The notes under the pieces are model-generated. The model was not told the origin of the DNA and did not search any database. It saw only the letters and a list, made by a program, of their open reading frames with translations. Position numbers and translations under genes: made by a program. 38,674 nucleotides of DNA from Verrucomicrobiaceae bacterium (GTDB lineage Bacteria; Verrucomicrobiota; Verrucomicrobiia; Chthoniobacterales; Chthoniobacteraceae): the NCBI GenBank assembly GCA_005791535.1, contig SXWH01000206.1, forward strand, positions 1-38,674, given 5' to 3'. Positions 27,345 to 35,542 of this stretch are shown here, in pieces. Each line of letters opens with the position of its first letter. Position 1 is the stretch's first letter.

Positions 27345-27926
27345 ATGAAACGCCTCCTCTTGTTTGTAATCCCGCTGGCCGCGCTGGCGAACGGGCCTCA
27401 AATCGACCTCACACCTGTCACGCGCACGTATTTCGAAGACGGCGGCAGTTTTTCGCGGCTGACCTTCGATGGCGGTGATTCTACGCATAGCCTGACGCTG
27501 GATCATGAGCTCACGCTCACGAAACTTGCGGCTGGGGTGCGTATCACGTTCACACGCATTCCGGATGCGTCCTTTTCAATCCTTCCGAGCCCGATCGCCG
27601 CGGATAAGCCCCTGAAGCCCGAGAATATGGAATTGTATTCGAAGGCTGCCCTGGCGCAGGTAGCGAATGGGACCTTGGCCGAGGAAGTTCCGGCTCCTCA
27701 TCCAATCAATGGCTGGACCACGCACCGCTACATAATTCGCTACCAGGTGAACGGATATCCGCTGAAAATGGCGGTGACTTTCCTGACCTTTCCGGAACGC
27801 GCGCAAATCATGCTCGTCACGAGAGCTGCCGAGAAGATGTTCGACGACGCAATCGCGCGCTCCGATACGCTACTGAGGTCTTGGAATACGGTGTCCAAGA
27901 AGGGACAGGTTCCTTCGGGAAGCTAG
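27345..27926 (+). CDS. Small exported protein of unknown function
   Basis: Encodes 193 residues with a signal peptide (MKRLLLFVIPLAALANG). The mature part is a mix of beta-strands and a C-terminal helix: GWTTHRYIIRYQVNG, LKMAVTFLTFPERAQIMLVT, then FDDAIARSDTLLRSW. The alternation and the ending with a helix before a Trp recall PsbP/DUF1795-type proteins, which is only an impression. It starts 6 bp after the GspK-like gene, so it is most likely a fourth member of that operon. It may be an accessory factor of the pseudopilus, but nothing in the sequence proves this. Confidence 0.75.
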   Translation: MKRLLLFVIPLAALANGPQIDLTPVTRTYFEDGGSFSRLTFDGGDSTHSLTLDHELTLTKLAAGVRITFTRIPDASFSILPSPIAADKPLKPENMELYSKAALAQVANGTLAEEVPAPHPINGWTTHRYIIRYQVNGYPLKMAVTFLTFPERAQIMLVTRAAEKMFDDAIARSDTLLRSWNTVSKKGQVPSGS

Positions 27927-28078
27927 TTTTTGCGAGGCTCGACACCAGCGAGCCGGGTTTCGGTGAGAATCGACAACCGTCGCTCGTCAACGAGCAGCCG
28001 GGCCTGCGTCGCGAAACTGTTTCCAAGCTGAATAAATTGGTTGCGGACGTGATGGACGTGGTGCATCCCGAAGGCCTT

Positions 28079-28516
28079 ATGAAATCCATCATCAAGTTCA
28101 TCACCCGGACATCCCTCGTCGTCGCAGCACTGGCTCTTACCGGTTGCTCCGGAGGCGATTCCCACGAGAAAGTTGCTGACGCCGTGCTCGTTCAAATGGA
28201 ACGCATGGCCACCGCAGTAAGCTCCGTGACCGACAAGGCCACCGCGGAGAAGGCTGTCACCGAGTTGAAATCCGTCGGCGAGGAAATGAAGAATCTCGCC
28301 GAAAAGGTAAAAGCGATGAAAGATCCGTCGGCCGAGGTGCAGGCGAAAATCGAAGCGAAGATGAAGGCCAAGCAAGAGGAAATTCAGAAGAAGATGATGG
28401 GCATGCAAGCCAACCTCACTAAAGCAGGTCCCGAAGCTGCGGCTATCCTGATGGGCGGCATGGCGGAATTCGGCAAAGTGATGGAAGAGGCCGGCAAGGC
28501 GTTCACGAAGAAGTAA
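28079..28516 (+). CDS. Helical lipoprotein
   Basis: Encodes 145 residues. The start at 28079 is chosen over the earlier in-frame start (27881) because MKSIIKFITRTSLVVAALALTGC gives a basic n-region, a hydrophobic core and a lipobox LTGC, with CCGAAGG just upstream. After the lipidated Cys comes a short Gly/Ser linker, then long charged helices with heptad-like spacing (KATAEKAVTELKSVGEEMKNL, KIEAKMKAKQEEIQKKMM), a probable coiled coil ending EEAGKAFTKK. The 152-bp gap from the previous gene allows its own promoter, but the same strand and strong terminator after it suggest it closes the prepilin-gene unit. Function unknown. Confidence 0.75.
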   Translation: MKSIIKFITRTSLVVAALALTGCSGGDSHEKVADAVLVQMERMATAVSSVTDKATAEKAVTELKSVGEEMKNLAEKVKAMKDPSAEVQAKIEAKMKAKQEEIQKKMMGMQANLTKAGPEAAAILMGGMAEFGKVMEEAGKAFTKK

Positions 28517-28549
28517 GCCGCTTTTCTTCAACTCAAAAAACCTTTCAGC

Positions 28550-28593
28550 ACGGCCGCCGCGTTCCACGGGTTCGCGGCGGCCGTCTTCGTTTT
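28550..28593 (+). terminator. Strong intrinsic terminator after the lipoprotein gene
   Basis: A perfect 12-bp GC-rich stem, 28550-28561 with 28573-28584, closes an 11-nt loop and is followed by CTTCGTTTT. It separates the prepilin/lipoprotein unit from sdhA. Confidence 0.8.
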
Positions 28594-28660
28594 CACACTC
28601 GCCTCTCGACACATCGCGGCAGCCCTGTTTGAAAACGAAGCGTATCGCTTTCTGTAAAAC

Positions 28661-30673
28661 ATGATCGGCTCTCTTTCATCCAACATTCCGTCCGGCCCGC
28701 TCGACCAGAAATGGGAGAAGCACAAGTTCGAATCGCGCCTCATTAATCCGGCCAACAAACGGAAATACTCGGTCATCGTCGTCGGCTCCGGTCTCGCCGG
28801 TGCCAGCGCTGCGGCTTCGCTCGCCGACCTCGGGTATGCGGTGAAATGCTTTTGCTACCAGGACTCCCCGCGTCGTGCGCACAGCATCGCGGCGCAGGGC
28901 GGTATCAATGCGGCGAAGAATTATCAGGGCGACGGCGACTCGGTTCACCGTCTGTTTTACGACACGGTAAAAGGCGGCGACTTCCGTGCCCGCGAGGCCA
29001 ATGTGCACCGGCTCGCGGAAGTATCGGTGAACATCATCGACCAGTGCGTCGCGCTCGGCGTCCCTTTCGCCCGTGAATACGGCGGACTCCTCGCCAACCG
29101 CAGCTTCGGTGGCTCGCAGGTTTCGCGCACGTTTTACGCACGCGGCCAGACCGGACAGCAGCTCCTCCTCGGCGCGTATTCTTCGCTGAACCGCGCAATC
29201 GCGCAGGGCGGCGTGCAGATGTTCCCGCGCACGGAGATGCTCGACCTCGTCGTCGTTGATGGCCACGCAAAAGGCATCGTCGTCCGCGACATGGTCACAG
29301 GCAAAGTGTCGTCGCATTCCGCCGACGCCGTCATCCTTGCGACCGGCGGCTACGGCAACGTCTATTACCTTTCCACCAACGCCAAGGGCTGCAACGTCAC
29401 CGCGACATGGCGCGCACACAAGCGCGGCGCGCTCTTTGCGAATCCCTGCTTCACGCAGATTCACCCGACGTGCATTCCCGTCGCCGGTTCGTATCAGTCC
29501 AAGCTCACGCTCATGTCCGAGTCGCTCCGCAACGACGGACGCTGCTGGGTTCCGCTGAAAAAAGGCGACACGCGCAAGCCGCACGAAATCCCCGAGGCCG
29601 AGCGCGACTATTATCTGGAGCGCATGTATCCCGCATTCGGAAACCTCGCACCCCGCGACATCGCCTCGCGCGCTGCGAAAATGCAGTGCGACGAAGGCCG
29701 TGGCGTCGGTCCCGGCGGACTCGGTGTTTATCTCGACTTCGGCGCAGCGATTCTCCGCTACGGCAAAGGCACCGCGGGCAGCGCAGGGCTTTCCGAAGAG
29801 GAACTCAAAAAGCGCGGCAAAGCCATCGTGGAGGAAAAATACGGCAACCTCTTCGAGATGTATGAGCAAATCACCAACGAAGACGCCTACCACACGCCGA
29901 TGCGCGTTTACCCCGCCGTCCACTACACGATGGGCGGGCTCTGGGTGGACTACAATTTGATGAGCAACGTCCCCGGCCTGTTCGTCCTCGGCGAAGCAAA
30001 CTTCTCCGACCACGGTGCAAACCGTCTCGGAGCCAGCGCGCTCATGCAGGGCCTGGCTGACGGCTATTTCGTCATCCCGACGACCATTGCCAACTACCTC
30101 GCCACTGTCGCGCCGGACAAACGTCCGAAGACCGACGACGGCGCATTCCGCGAAGTGGAGGAAGCCGTAAATGCACGCACCACGAAGCTTCTCAGCATCA
30201 AAGGCAAAAAGACCGTGGACGAATTCCACCGCGAACTCGGCCTCCTCATGTGGGACCTCTGCGGCATGGCACGCTCCGAGAAATCGCTCAACCGCGCGCT
30301 TTCCCGCATCCCGACGCTCCGCGCCGAATTCTGGGAAAACGTCAACGTCCCCGGCAGTGGCGAATCGCTCAACATCTCGCTCGAGAAAGCAGGCCGCGTC
30401 GCCGACTTCCTCGAGTTCGGCGAACTTACCTGCCGCGACGCCCTTGAGCGCCGCGAGAGCTGCGGCGGTCACTTCCGCGAAGAATTCCAATACACTGAAA
30501 AAGACCCCGAGGTCCAAAGCGGCAAAGTCTGCGCCGGCGACGTCCGTCGCGACGACGAAAACTTCCTGCACGTCGCCGCATGGGAAGCCGGGGAAGACCC
30601 GAGCAAATCCATCCGTCACGCCGAGCCGCTCATCTACGACGTCGCGCATCCTTCCGTGCGCAGCTATCGCTAG
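28661..30673 (+). CDS. sdhA: Succinate dehydrogenase / fumarate reductase flavoprotein subunit
   Basis: Encodes 670 residues, the length of Bacteroidetes/Wolinella-type (B-type) SdhA. It oxidises succinate (or reduces fumarate) on covalent FAD at the membrane face. Visible features are the dinucleotide fold [16 protein letters not shown] (36-51), the flavinylated His in [11 protein letters not shown] (H74), [13 protein letters not shown], the middle region with [10 protein letters not shown], and a C-terminal helical arm [39 protein letters not shown] is the usual second FAD segment. sdhC and sdhB, which are commonly next to sdhA, are not found on either side: upstream is a terminator and downstream is a surface-protein gene. 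They would have to be elsewhere, and the direction (oxidase or reductase) is not decidable. Confidence 0.95.
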   Translation: MIGSLSSNIPSGPLDQKWEKHKFESRLINPANKRKYSVIVVGSGLAGASAAASLADLGYAVKCFCYQDSPRRAHSIAAQGGINAAKNYQGDGDSVHRLFYDTVKGGDFRAREANVHRLAEVSVNIIDQCVALGVPFAREYGGLLANRSFGGSQVSRTFYARGQTGQQLLLGAYSSLNRAIAQGGVQMFPRTEMLDLVVVDGHAKGIVVRDMVTGKVSSHSADAVILATGGYGNVYYLSTNAKGCNVTATWRAHKRGALFANPCFTQIHPTCIPVAGSYQSKLTLMSESLRNDGRCWVPLKKGDTRKPHEIPEAERDYYLERMYPAFGNLAPRDIASRAAKMQCDEGRGVGPGGLGVYLDFGAAILRYGKGTAGSAGLSEEELKKRGKAIVEEKYGNLFEMYEQITNEDAYHTPMRVYPAVHYTMGGLWVDYNLMSNVPGLFVLGEANFSDHGANRLGASALMQGLADGYFVIPTTIANYLATVAPDKRPKTDDGAFREVEEAVNARTTKLLSIKGKKTVDEFHRELGLLMWDLCGMARSEKSLNRALSRIPTLRAEFWENVNVPGSGESLNISLEKAGRVADFLEFGELTCRDALERRESCGGHFREEFQYTEKDPEVQSGKVCAGDVRRDDENFLHVAAWEAGEDPSKSIRHAEPLIYDVAHPSVRSYR

Positions 30674-30784
30674 AGCGGCGGCGGACCCGTCGCGATGATT
30701 ACCGCTGGCTGCGTACGCGTATCTGCCCAAAATCAAGCGGCTTGAAGATTGCCGGGCGTTCGGTTTTTGCGAATAACCGTGCGC

Positions 30785-33700
30785 ATGAAAACGCACATCC
30801 GCTCCATCGAGCTGCTTGAGGCCCGCATCGCCCCCGCGACGTTCACTGTCACGACCAATGCCAACGGCGGCCCCGGCTCGCTTGGCGAGGCGATTGCGAA
30901 CTCCGCAAACTCGATGGGCGTGGATACCATTTTATTCAATCTCCCGGCGGGCCAGCTTACGATGACACTTCCCGGATTCACGATCGATCACCCGGTGATC
31001 TTCGATGGGCGCTCCCAGCCGGGTTACGTGGATTCGCCCCTGGTCGTGTTGCAGGGCGCTGAATTTGGGCAGAAAGGTTTCCGTTTTGTGAGCGGCTCGG
31101 GCGGCTCGCAGGTGCTCGGGATGAAAATCACAGATTTCGACGACTCCGGTATCGTGATTGATACAGCGGACATCACGGTCGCGGGCTGCGATATCGTCGG
31201 TAATGTCATCGGCATCAGCGTCAACGGCGCAGGCGCAGTCATCGGAGGGTCGGGCGAGACAGGTAAGAACGTGATTTCGGGAAATACGGTTTACGGAATC
31301 ACAGGCGCTTTCATCGGCGACCTGAAAGTCCAGAACTCACACATCGGCGTCAATCGCGCGGGCACCGCGGCGATGGGCAATGGCGGCGGCGGGATTTTCC
31401 TGGACAGTTGCACCGACATCACGATCGGCGGAGTGGGCAGAAATGTGGTCTCCGCAAACGGCGGAGTGGGAGGCATCTGGATGATCAATTGCTTCGGCAA
31501 TTTTCGCATTCAAAGCAGCACCGTGGGATTGAGCGCCACAGGCCTCGCGGAAACTTCATTCAGCAATGCCAACGTAGGCGTCCATCTCGCTGGAAATGCC
31601 GCATTCGCGATCGGCTCGGATGGTTTCACCGGGAGCAGCGCGAACTTCATTTCGAACAATAACGGAACCGAGCTTGAGGTGAACACCAACAGCCCGTTTG
31701 AATTTTCGCTTCCGGGCTCCGCTTCAATCAAGGGCAACTACATTGGCACCACGAATTCCGGGATGGCCGTTGTTCCCGCAACCGCGGCCACACTGGGCAT
31801 TCGTGCGCAGGGACCGAACATTGTCATCGGCGGCGCCGGGCCGGATGCAAACACGATTTTCTCGCAGACCGACGGGATCGCGGCGGACCCGGGAGTGCGG
31901 ATTTCCGGAAATGATTTCTTCCAGGTCAGCGGTTTAGTGATCGACGTCGAGCCGGATGGTGCCACGCCGAATGACGCGGGCGAACTCGATGGCGTGCAGA
32001 ACAAACCGGTGATTGGCGGCGTCGCGGTCGTGGCGGTCGGGAATCAATACGCTGTCACCGGAACTCTCGATTCGAAACCGAACACAGACTACTTAATCGA
32101 GCTCTACGGCTTTGACGGGCAACGCTTCACGAATGTCGCCACTTCCAGCGTCCAGACGGATGCGAATGGCCACCTCGATATCAGCCTGCTCGGTTTCAGT
32201 TTTGCCGGCTTCACACAGGTCGCGGCGACCGTCACGGATCAACTCACCGGCAACACGTCGGAAATGTCCGCCATCGCGAAGGTCGCGCCCGGTATTGCAT
32301 TTGTCGGGAGCACCGAAATCACACAAATCGAAGGTAACACGGCGTTCCAGATTCTGACCTTCAATGTTCTCGCCACGGCCCCGCTCACCGAAGGGGTCAG
32401 CATGGACCTCTCCGCCGCCGCGAGCAACACGGCGACCCTTAGCGTTGATTACTCCTTCTCGCCTACAAGCCTTTCATTCGGCCCCGCCGTCACATCGCAA
32501 ATCGTGAACGTCATCATCAACGGCGACACCAGCGTCGAGCCGGCGGAAGTGGCCAGGCTGGTTCTCAGCAACCTCACCGGCAACGCCGTCCTCATCGTCC
32601 CTTCGCTCAATATCACCATCACGAACGACGACACCTCGCTGAAAATCAGCCCCGACAGCAAGACCGCGACGTGGATTGATGCCGACGGCGACCTCGTCAC
32701 GCTCAAAACCACAAAACCCGTGCTCAACGCCGGCATGTTTGCATTGAACGCCACTGGCACCCTTGGCGGCGAACTCCTGCAAAGCATTGATTTTAACTTC
32801 GCCAGCATCGACCCCAAAGGCACCAACCTCGCCCTTAGCGCGAAGTTCGACAAGGCACGCAATCGTGGCGACGGCATCGTCGATGTCGGAACCATCTTTG
32901 CAGGCGGTACCGACCTCGGCGTCGTGAAACTCGACGGCGACCTCGGCGCCATCCTCGTCGGCGACTCCACCGTTGCCGACGGCTCGGTGAAATCCCTCAC
33001 CGTTGGCTCCATCGGCGTCCTCGGCGCAACGCAGGACTCCGTCTTCCGTGGAAAAGTCGGCGTACTCGCCGTTCGTGGAGACATTGCGAACACCTCGCTG
33101 ATCAACGACACCTCCATGGAACTGAACCCCGGCGCGGGCGCATTTGGCAGCATCACCATCGGCGGCAATTTCGAAGCTTCACGGACCGCCACCTCCCGTA
33201 TCGTCACCACCGGCGACATCGGGGCGCTCAAGATTGGCGGTTCACTCATCGTCACTTCTTCGAACAACAGCGGCATCGTGTCCGGTGGAAAAATCGGCTC
33301 CGTCACCGTTGGCGGCTCCGTGATGGGCACCGATGGCAGGGCGCTTGTGCTCGCCGGAACCACCATCGGAAAAGTCGCCATCGGCGGAAGCCTCGACAAC
33401 GCCCAACTCGCAGCAGGCGGCAATGCCGTCCCCCTCAATCCCGCCGCTGCAATCGCCATCGCGAGCGTCACCGTCAAAGGCCGCGTTCAGGACTCCCTCA
33501 TCCAGTCCGGCATCAACCTCACCGGCGCGTTCAATCCGGACACCCAGATTGGCTCCATCACCGTCAACGGCGACTGGATCCGCAGCAACGCAAGCGCCAG
33601 CACCGCCGCAGGTCCCGATGGCAAATACGGCACGCCCGACGACATCCTCTTTGCCGCCACCGGCACCTACACCAACAACACCGCCATCGTCTCGAAGATC

Positions 33701-33901
33701 GCCTCCGTATTCGTAAAAGGCCAGATCTTCGGCACCAGCGGCGGCACCGACAGCTACGGCTTCGTCGCACAAACGATCGGCAAATTCGGACGCGGCCCCG
33801 CTGCCTACACGCTGAAGCCAAACCCGACTCCCAACGCCGCGCCGCTCGACGTCGTCGCCCTCAGCATCACCGGCGACACATTCCTGCGCGAAGTCCTCTA
33901 A
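30785..33901 (+). CDS. LEARIAPA-type exoprotein: beta-helix, Calx-beta and C-terminal solenoid
   Basis: Encodes 1038 residues from the ATG at 30785. There is no ordinary signal peptide; instead MKTHIRSIELLEARIAPATF, a motif met at the N-terminus of large planctomycete/verrucomicrobial exoproteins. Residues ~20-400 have beta-helix coils of right-handed type (TNANGGPGSLGEAIANS, VIGGSGETGKNVISGN, IGVNRAGTAAMGNG and so on), like CSLREAI/IGGT-type repeats. A Calx-beta-like domain is at ~509-616, ending NITITNDD. From ~710 a series of short rungs repeats I-G-S-V-T-V-G-G-S, including a calcium-type GPDGKYGTPDD at ~944-954. It ends ITGDTFLREVL, which reads as a last, truncated rung. Probably exported to the cell surface or medium; the route is not known. 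Confidence 0.85.
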   Translation: MKTHIRSIELLEARIAPATFTVTTNANGGPGSLGEAIANSANSMGVDTILFNLPAGQLTMTLPGFTIDHPVIFDGRSQPGYVDSPLVVLQGAEFGQKGFRFVSGSGGSQVLGMKITDFDDSGIVIDTADITVAGCDIVGNVIGISVNGAGAVIGGSGETGKNVISGNTVYGITGAFIGDLKVQNSHIGVNRAGTAAMGNGGGGIFLDSCTDITIGGVGRNVVSANGGVGGIWMINCFGNFRIQSSTVGLSATGLAETSFSNANVGVHLAGNAAFAIGSDGFTGSSANFISNNNGTELEVNTNSPFEFSLPGSASIKGNYIGTTNSGMAVVPATAATLGIRAQGPNIVIGGAGPDANTIFSQTDGIAADPGVRISGNDFFQVSGLVIDVEPDGATPNDAGELDGVQNKPVIGGVAVVAVGNQYAVTGTLDSKPNTDYLIELYGFDGQRFTNVATSSVQTDANGHLDISLLGFSFAGFTQVAATVTDQLTGNTSEMSAIAKVAPGIAFVGSTEITQIEGNTAFQILTFNVLATAPLTEGVSMDLSAAASNTATLSVDYSFSPTSLSFGPAVTSQIVNVIINGDTSVEPAEVARLVLSNLTGNAVLIVPSLNITITNDDTSLKISPDSKTATWIDADGDLVTLKTTKPVLNAGMFALNATGTLGGELLQSIDFNFASIDPKGTNLALSAKFDKARNRGDGIVDVGTIFAGGTDLGVVKLDGDLGAILVGDSTVADGSVKSLTVGSIGVLGATQDSVFRGKVGVLAVRGDIANTSLINDTSMELNPGAGAFGSITIGGNFEASRTATSRIVTTGDIGALKIGGSLIVTSSNNSGIVSGGKIGSVTVGGSVMGTDGRALVLAGTTIGKVAIGGSLDNAQLAAGGNAVPLNPAAAIAIASVTVKGRVQDSLIQSGINLTGAFNPDTQIGSITVNGDWIRSNASASTAAGPDGKYGTPDDILFAATGTYTNNTAIVSKIASVFVKGQIFGTSGGTDSYGFVAQTIGKFGRGPAAYTLKPNPTPNAAPLDVVALSITGDTFLREVL

Positions 33902-33976
33902 TCGCCGGCACCCATCCCGAAACCAACGGGAGACGATGCGACCGACTGATAGGGCTGATACTACCCGGCCGCCCCG

Positions 33977-34486
33977 TCACCACCACTTCGGAAACTTCGC
34001 CTCCAGCTTCCGGCGCGACTCGATAGGCAGCCTCGAAAGGTAATCCTCCCGGTTGTCCATATAAGTATCCAGAATCTCGCTGAACTGCTCCCGCGCCGCA
34101 TAATCCAGTTCATCCCAACCCGCCCGAATCATATGCACCGCCTCAAAAATCTTCTCAATCAACCCCTGCTCATGCTCCGCCAGATTCGCCGTCGCCTGGA
34201 TATACTCCTCATTCGCCTTGTCCGACGCACTCTGCGCCTCCCTCAACCTCTCAAGATTCCGCCCCAACTCCGCCAGATGCTCCTCCGTGCAAAACCCCGC
34301 ATCCGTCAGCCGCTCATGATGCTTCTGCAAAAACTCCCCCATCTCCTCGCTCACCCGCAACATCTCATCCGAATCATCCCGCGCCACCTCCAGCCGGTCC
34401 CGGAACTGCAAAAACCACGCGAGCAATTGTTCATCCGACAATTCCGGCTCCTCCCCGCATTGACGTTCATCGTCGGGCAAATTCAT
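33977..34486 (-). CDS. Small coiled-coil protein of unknown function
   Basis: Encodes 169 residues from the ATG at 34484-34486. The frame opens much earlier, at 34714, but the added 76 residues look like non-coding sequence (mixed Cys/Leu, no family pattern), so the shorter start is preferred. The protein is acidic, without a signal or membrane segment, and almost wholly helical: LSDEQLLAWFLQFRDRLEVAR, LGRNLERLREAQSASDKANEEY and ATANLAEHEQGLIEKIFEAV have heptad character. The C-terminus ends RRKLEAKFPKWW. I do not recognise it. It is convergent with the LEARIAPA gene and divergent from the interrupted double-CXXC gene. The 150-bp stretch between the latter two starts (34487-34635) is AT-richer and could hold promoters in both directions. 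Confidence 0.75.
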   Translation of the reverse strand: MNLPDDERQCGEEPELSDEQLLAWFLQFRDRLEVARDDSDEMLRVSEEMGEFLQKHHERLTDAGFCTEEHLAELGRNLERLREAQSASDKANEEYIQATANLAEHEQGLIEKIFEAVHMIRAGWDELDYAAREQFSEILDTYMDNREDYLSRLPIESRRKLEAKFPKWW

Positions 34487-34635
34487 GCCGGAAAAGTTGC
34501 ACTCTCCGAATCCGGCGGCAATTTGTTTTCGAGTAACCAATGACGAATAGCCTGTGAAACACACGAAAAGTGTCCGAACGAGGACTATTTGCTGGCGGGC
34601 AATATTCTTCGTGAGAGTACTGAGTAAACCAAAGC

Positions 34636-35484
34636 ATGAAACTGTGGAGAATTGAGGAAGATAGTCGATGCGAAGTCGCGTTCCCGCCCATTGCGACAGC
34701 GGAGAGCTTTCCATGAATCAAGTGTTCAAGATGCGGGGCATGGGCAATGGTCGGGCGGATTCCACTCGAATTACCGGACTCTGCCGTGGAGAGCATTCGA
34801 CGTTTGCCTGGCTCCTGTGAGGCCGCGCAGTTTTGGGAGGCTGCGCAAAGGGTTCTCAGTGAGTCCGGGTTGTCTGCTGCGATGCCGATTATCGAACCGG
34901 GGTATGCTTACGGTCGAAGCAAGGTCACAAGAATCAAAACCCTTCGCGTCGGCAAAATCGGCTGGCACGCATTTCGAATGCTCACAATTGCAACCTCATC
35001 CTTCAATGTCTCTCGCGCGGAAGACTACGGTTTAAACATTCTGCACTGCGTGGCTCCTGGAAATGAGGTGATCGAGATTGTCCCGGATAAGCTGCCGTTG
35101 AGGCTCTTCTACCGCACGCTGAAATGTTCAGAATGTCGGAGCATCGACCGCGCGTCCTTTTCGATGCCCCTTTATACAGACGCACTTGCTGCCGAGTTTT
35201 CACGGGGAAGGACACTCGTTAGCACGATTGGGGGGACGTTGACTGATGAGAGGGGCCGAACGGTTATTGATTCGTTGAACCTAAAAGGTGTCCCCGTGCC
35301 CGTGAGATTACGTTGCAGGAGATTACAGAGATGGCAAAATGAGGTAACCGAAAAGCAGGAGGAAATCCTCATCAGACCGGTTCTCAAAAGCATCGGGACA
35401 GGCTCGAAGTGTTCAAGCAGTTCCGCCAAAACCCGAGTAGTTAGATACATTGGCGCCCCCCAAAAACAGAAGTCGAGAAATTAG
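34636..35484 (+). pseudogene. Double-CXXC zinc-ribbon-like protein with one in-frame TGA
   Basis: Translation from the ATG at 34636 gives MKLWRIEEDSRCEVAF..ESFP, a TGA at 34714-34716 and, in the same frame without a shift, IKCSRCGAWAMVGRIPLELP and on to a TAG at 35482-35484 (283 codons). The CSRCG motif (34723-34737) is directly after the TGA; a second CSEC motif is at 35125-35136. The order (short Trp/Glu N-terminus, first CxxCG, middle domain, second CxxC, an ending SLNLKGVPVPVRL) resembles the double-CXXCG family known from Myxococcus, where SitI6-type immunity proteins belong. A start at the ATG 34747 would lose the first CXXC. I call it a nonsense-interrupted gene; recoding is the alternative. 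The stretch is less GC-rich than its surroundings. Confidence 0.6.
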
Positions 35485-35542
35485 CGTTAAAACTGTAGTC
35501 GAAATTTAAGGGCTGATGACGACACGCGGAAGCTTTTCGTGA

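Noticed and set aside
27881-28078. Upstream start for the lipoprotein gene, overlapping the preceding gene
   Set aside because: It would bury the lipoprotein signal in the middle of the protein.
28676-30796. A 706-codon open frame antisense to sdhA
   Set aside because: Lies opposite a certain sdhA and lacks any family signature.
34717-34760. A selenocysteine insertion hairpin after the TGA
   Set aside because: Only a 4-bp stem (ATGC/GCAT, 34731-34741) is seen, too weak to claim a SECIS; kept only as an alternative to test.
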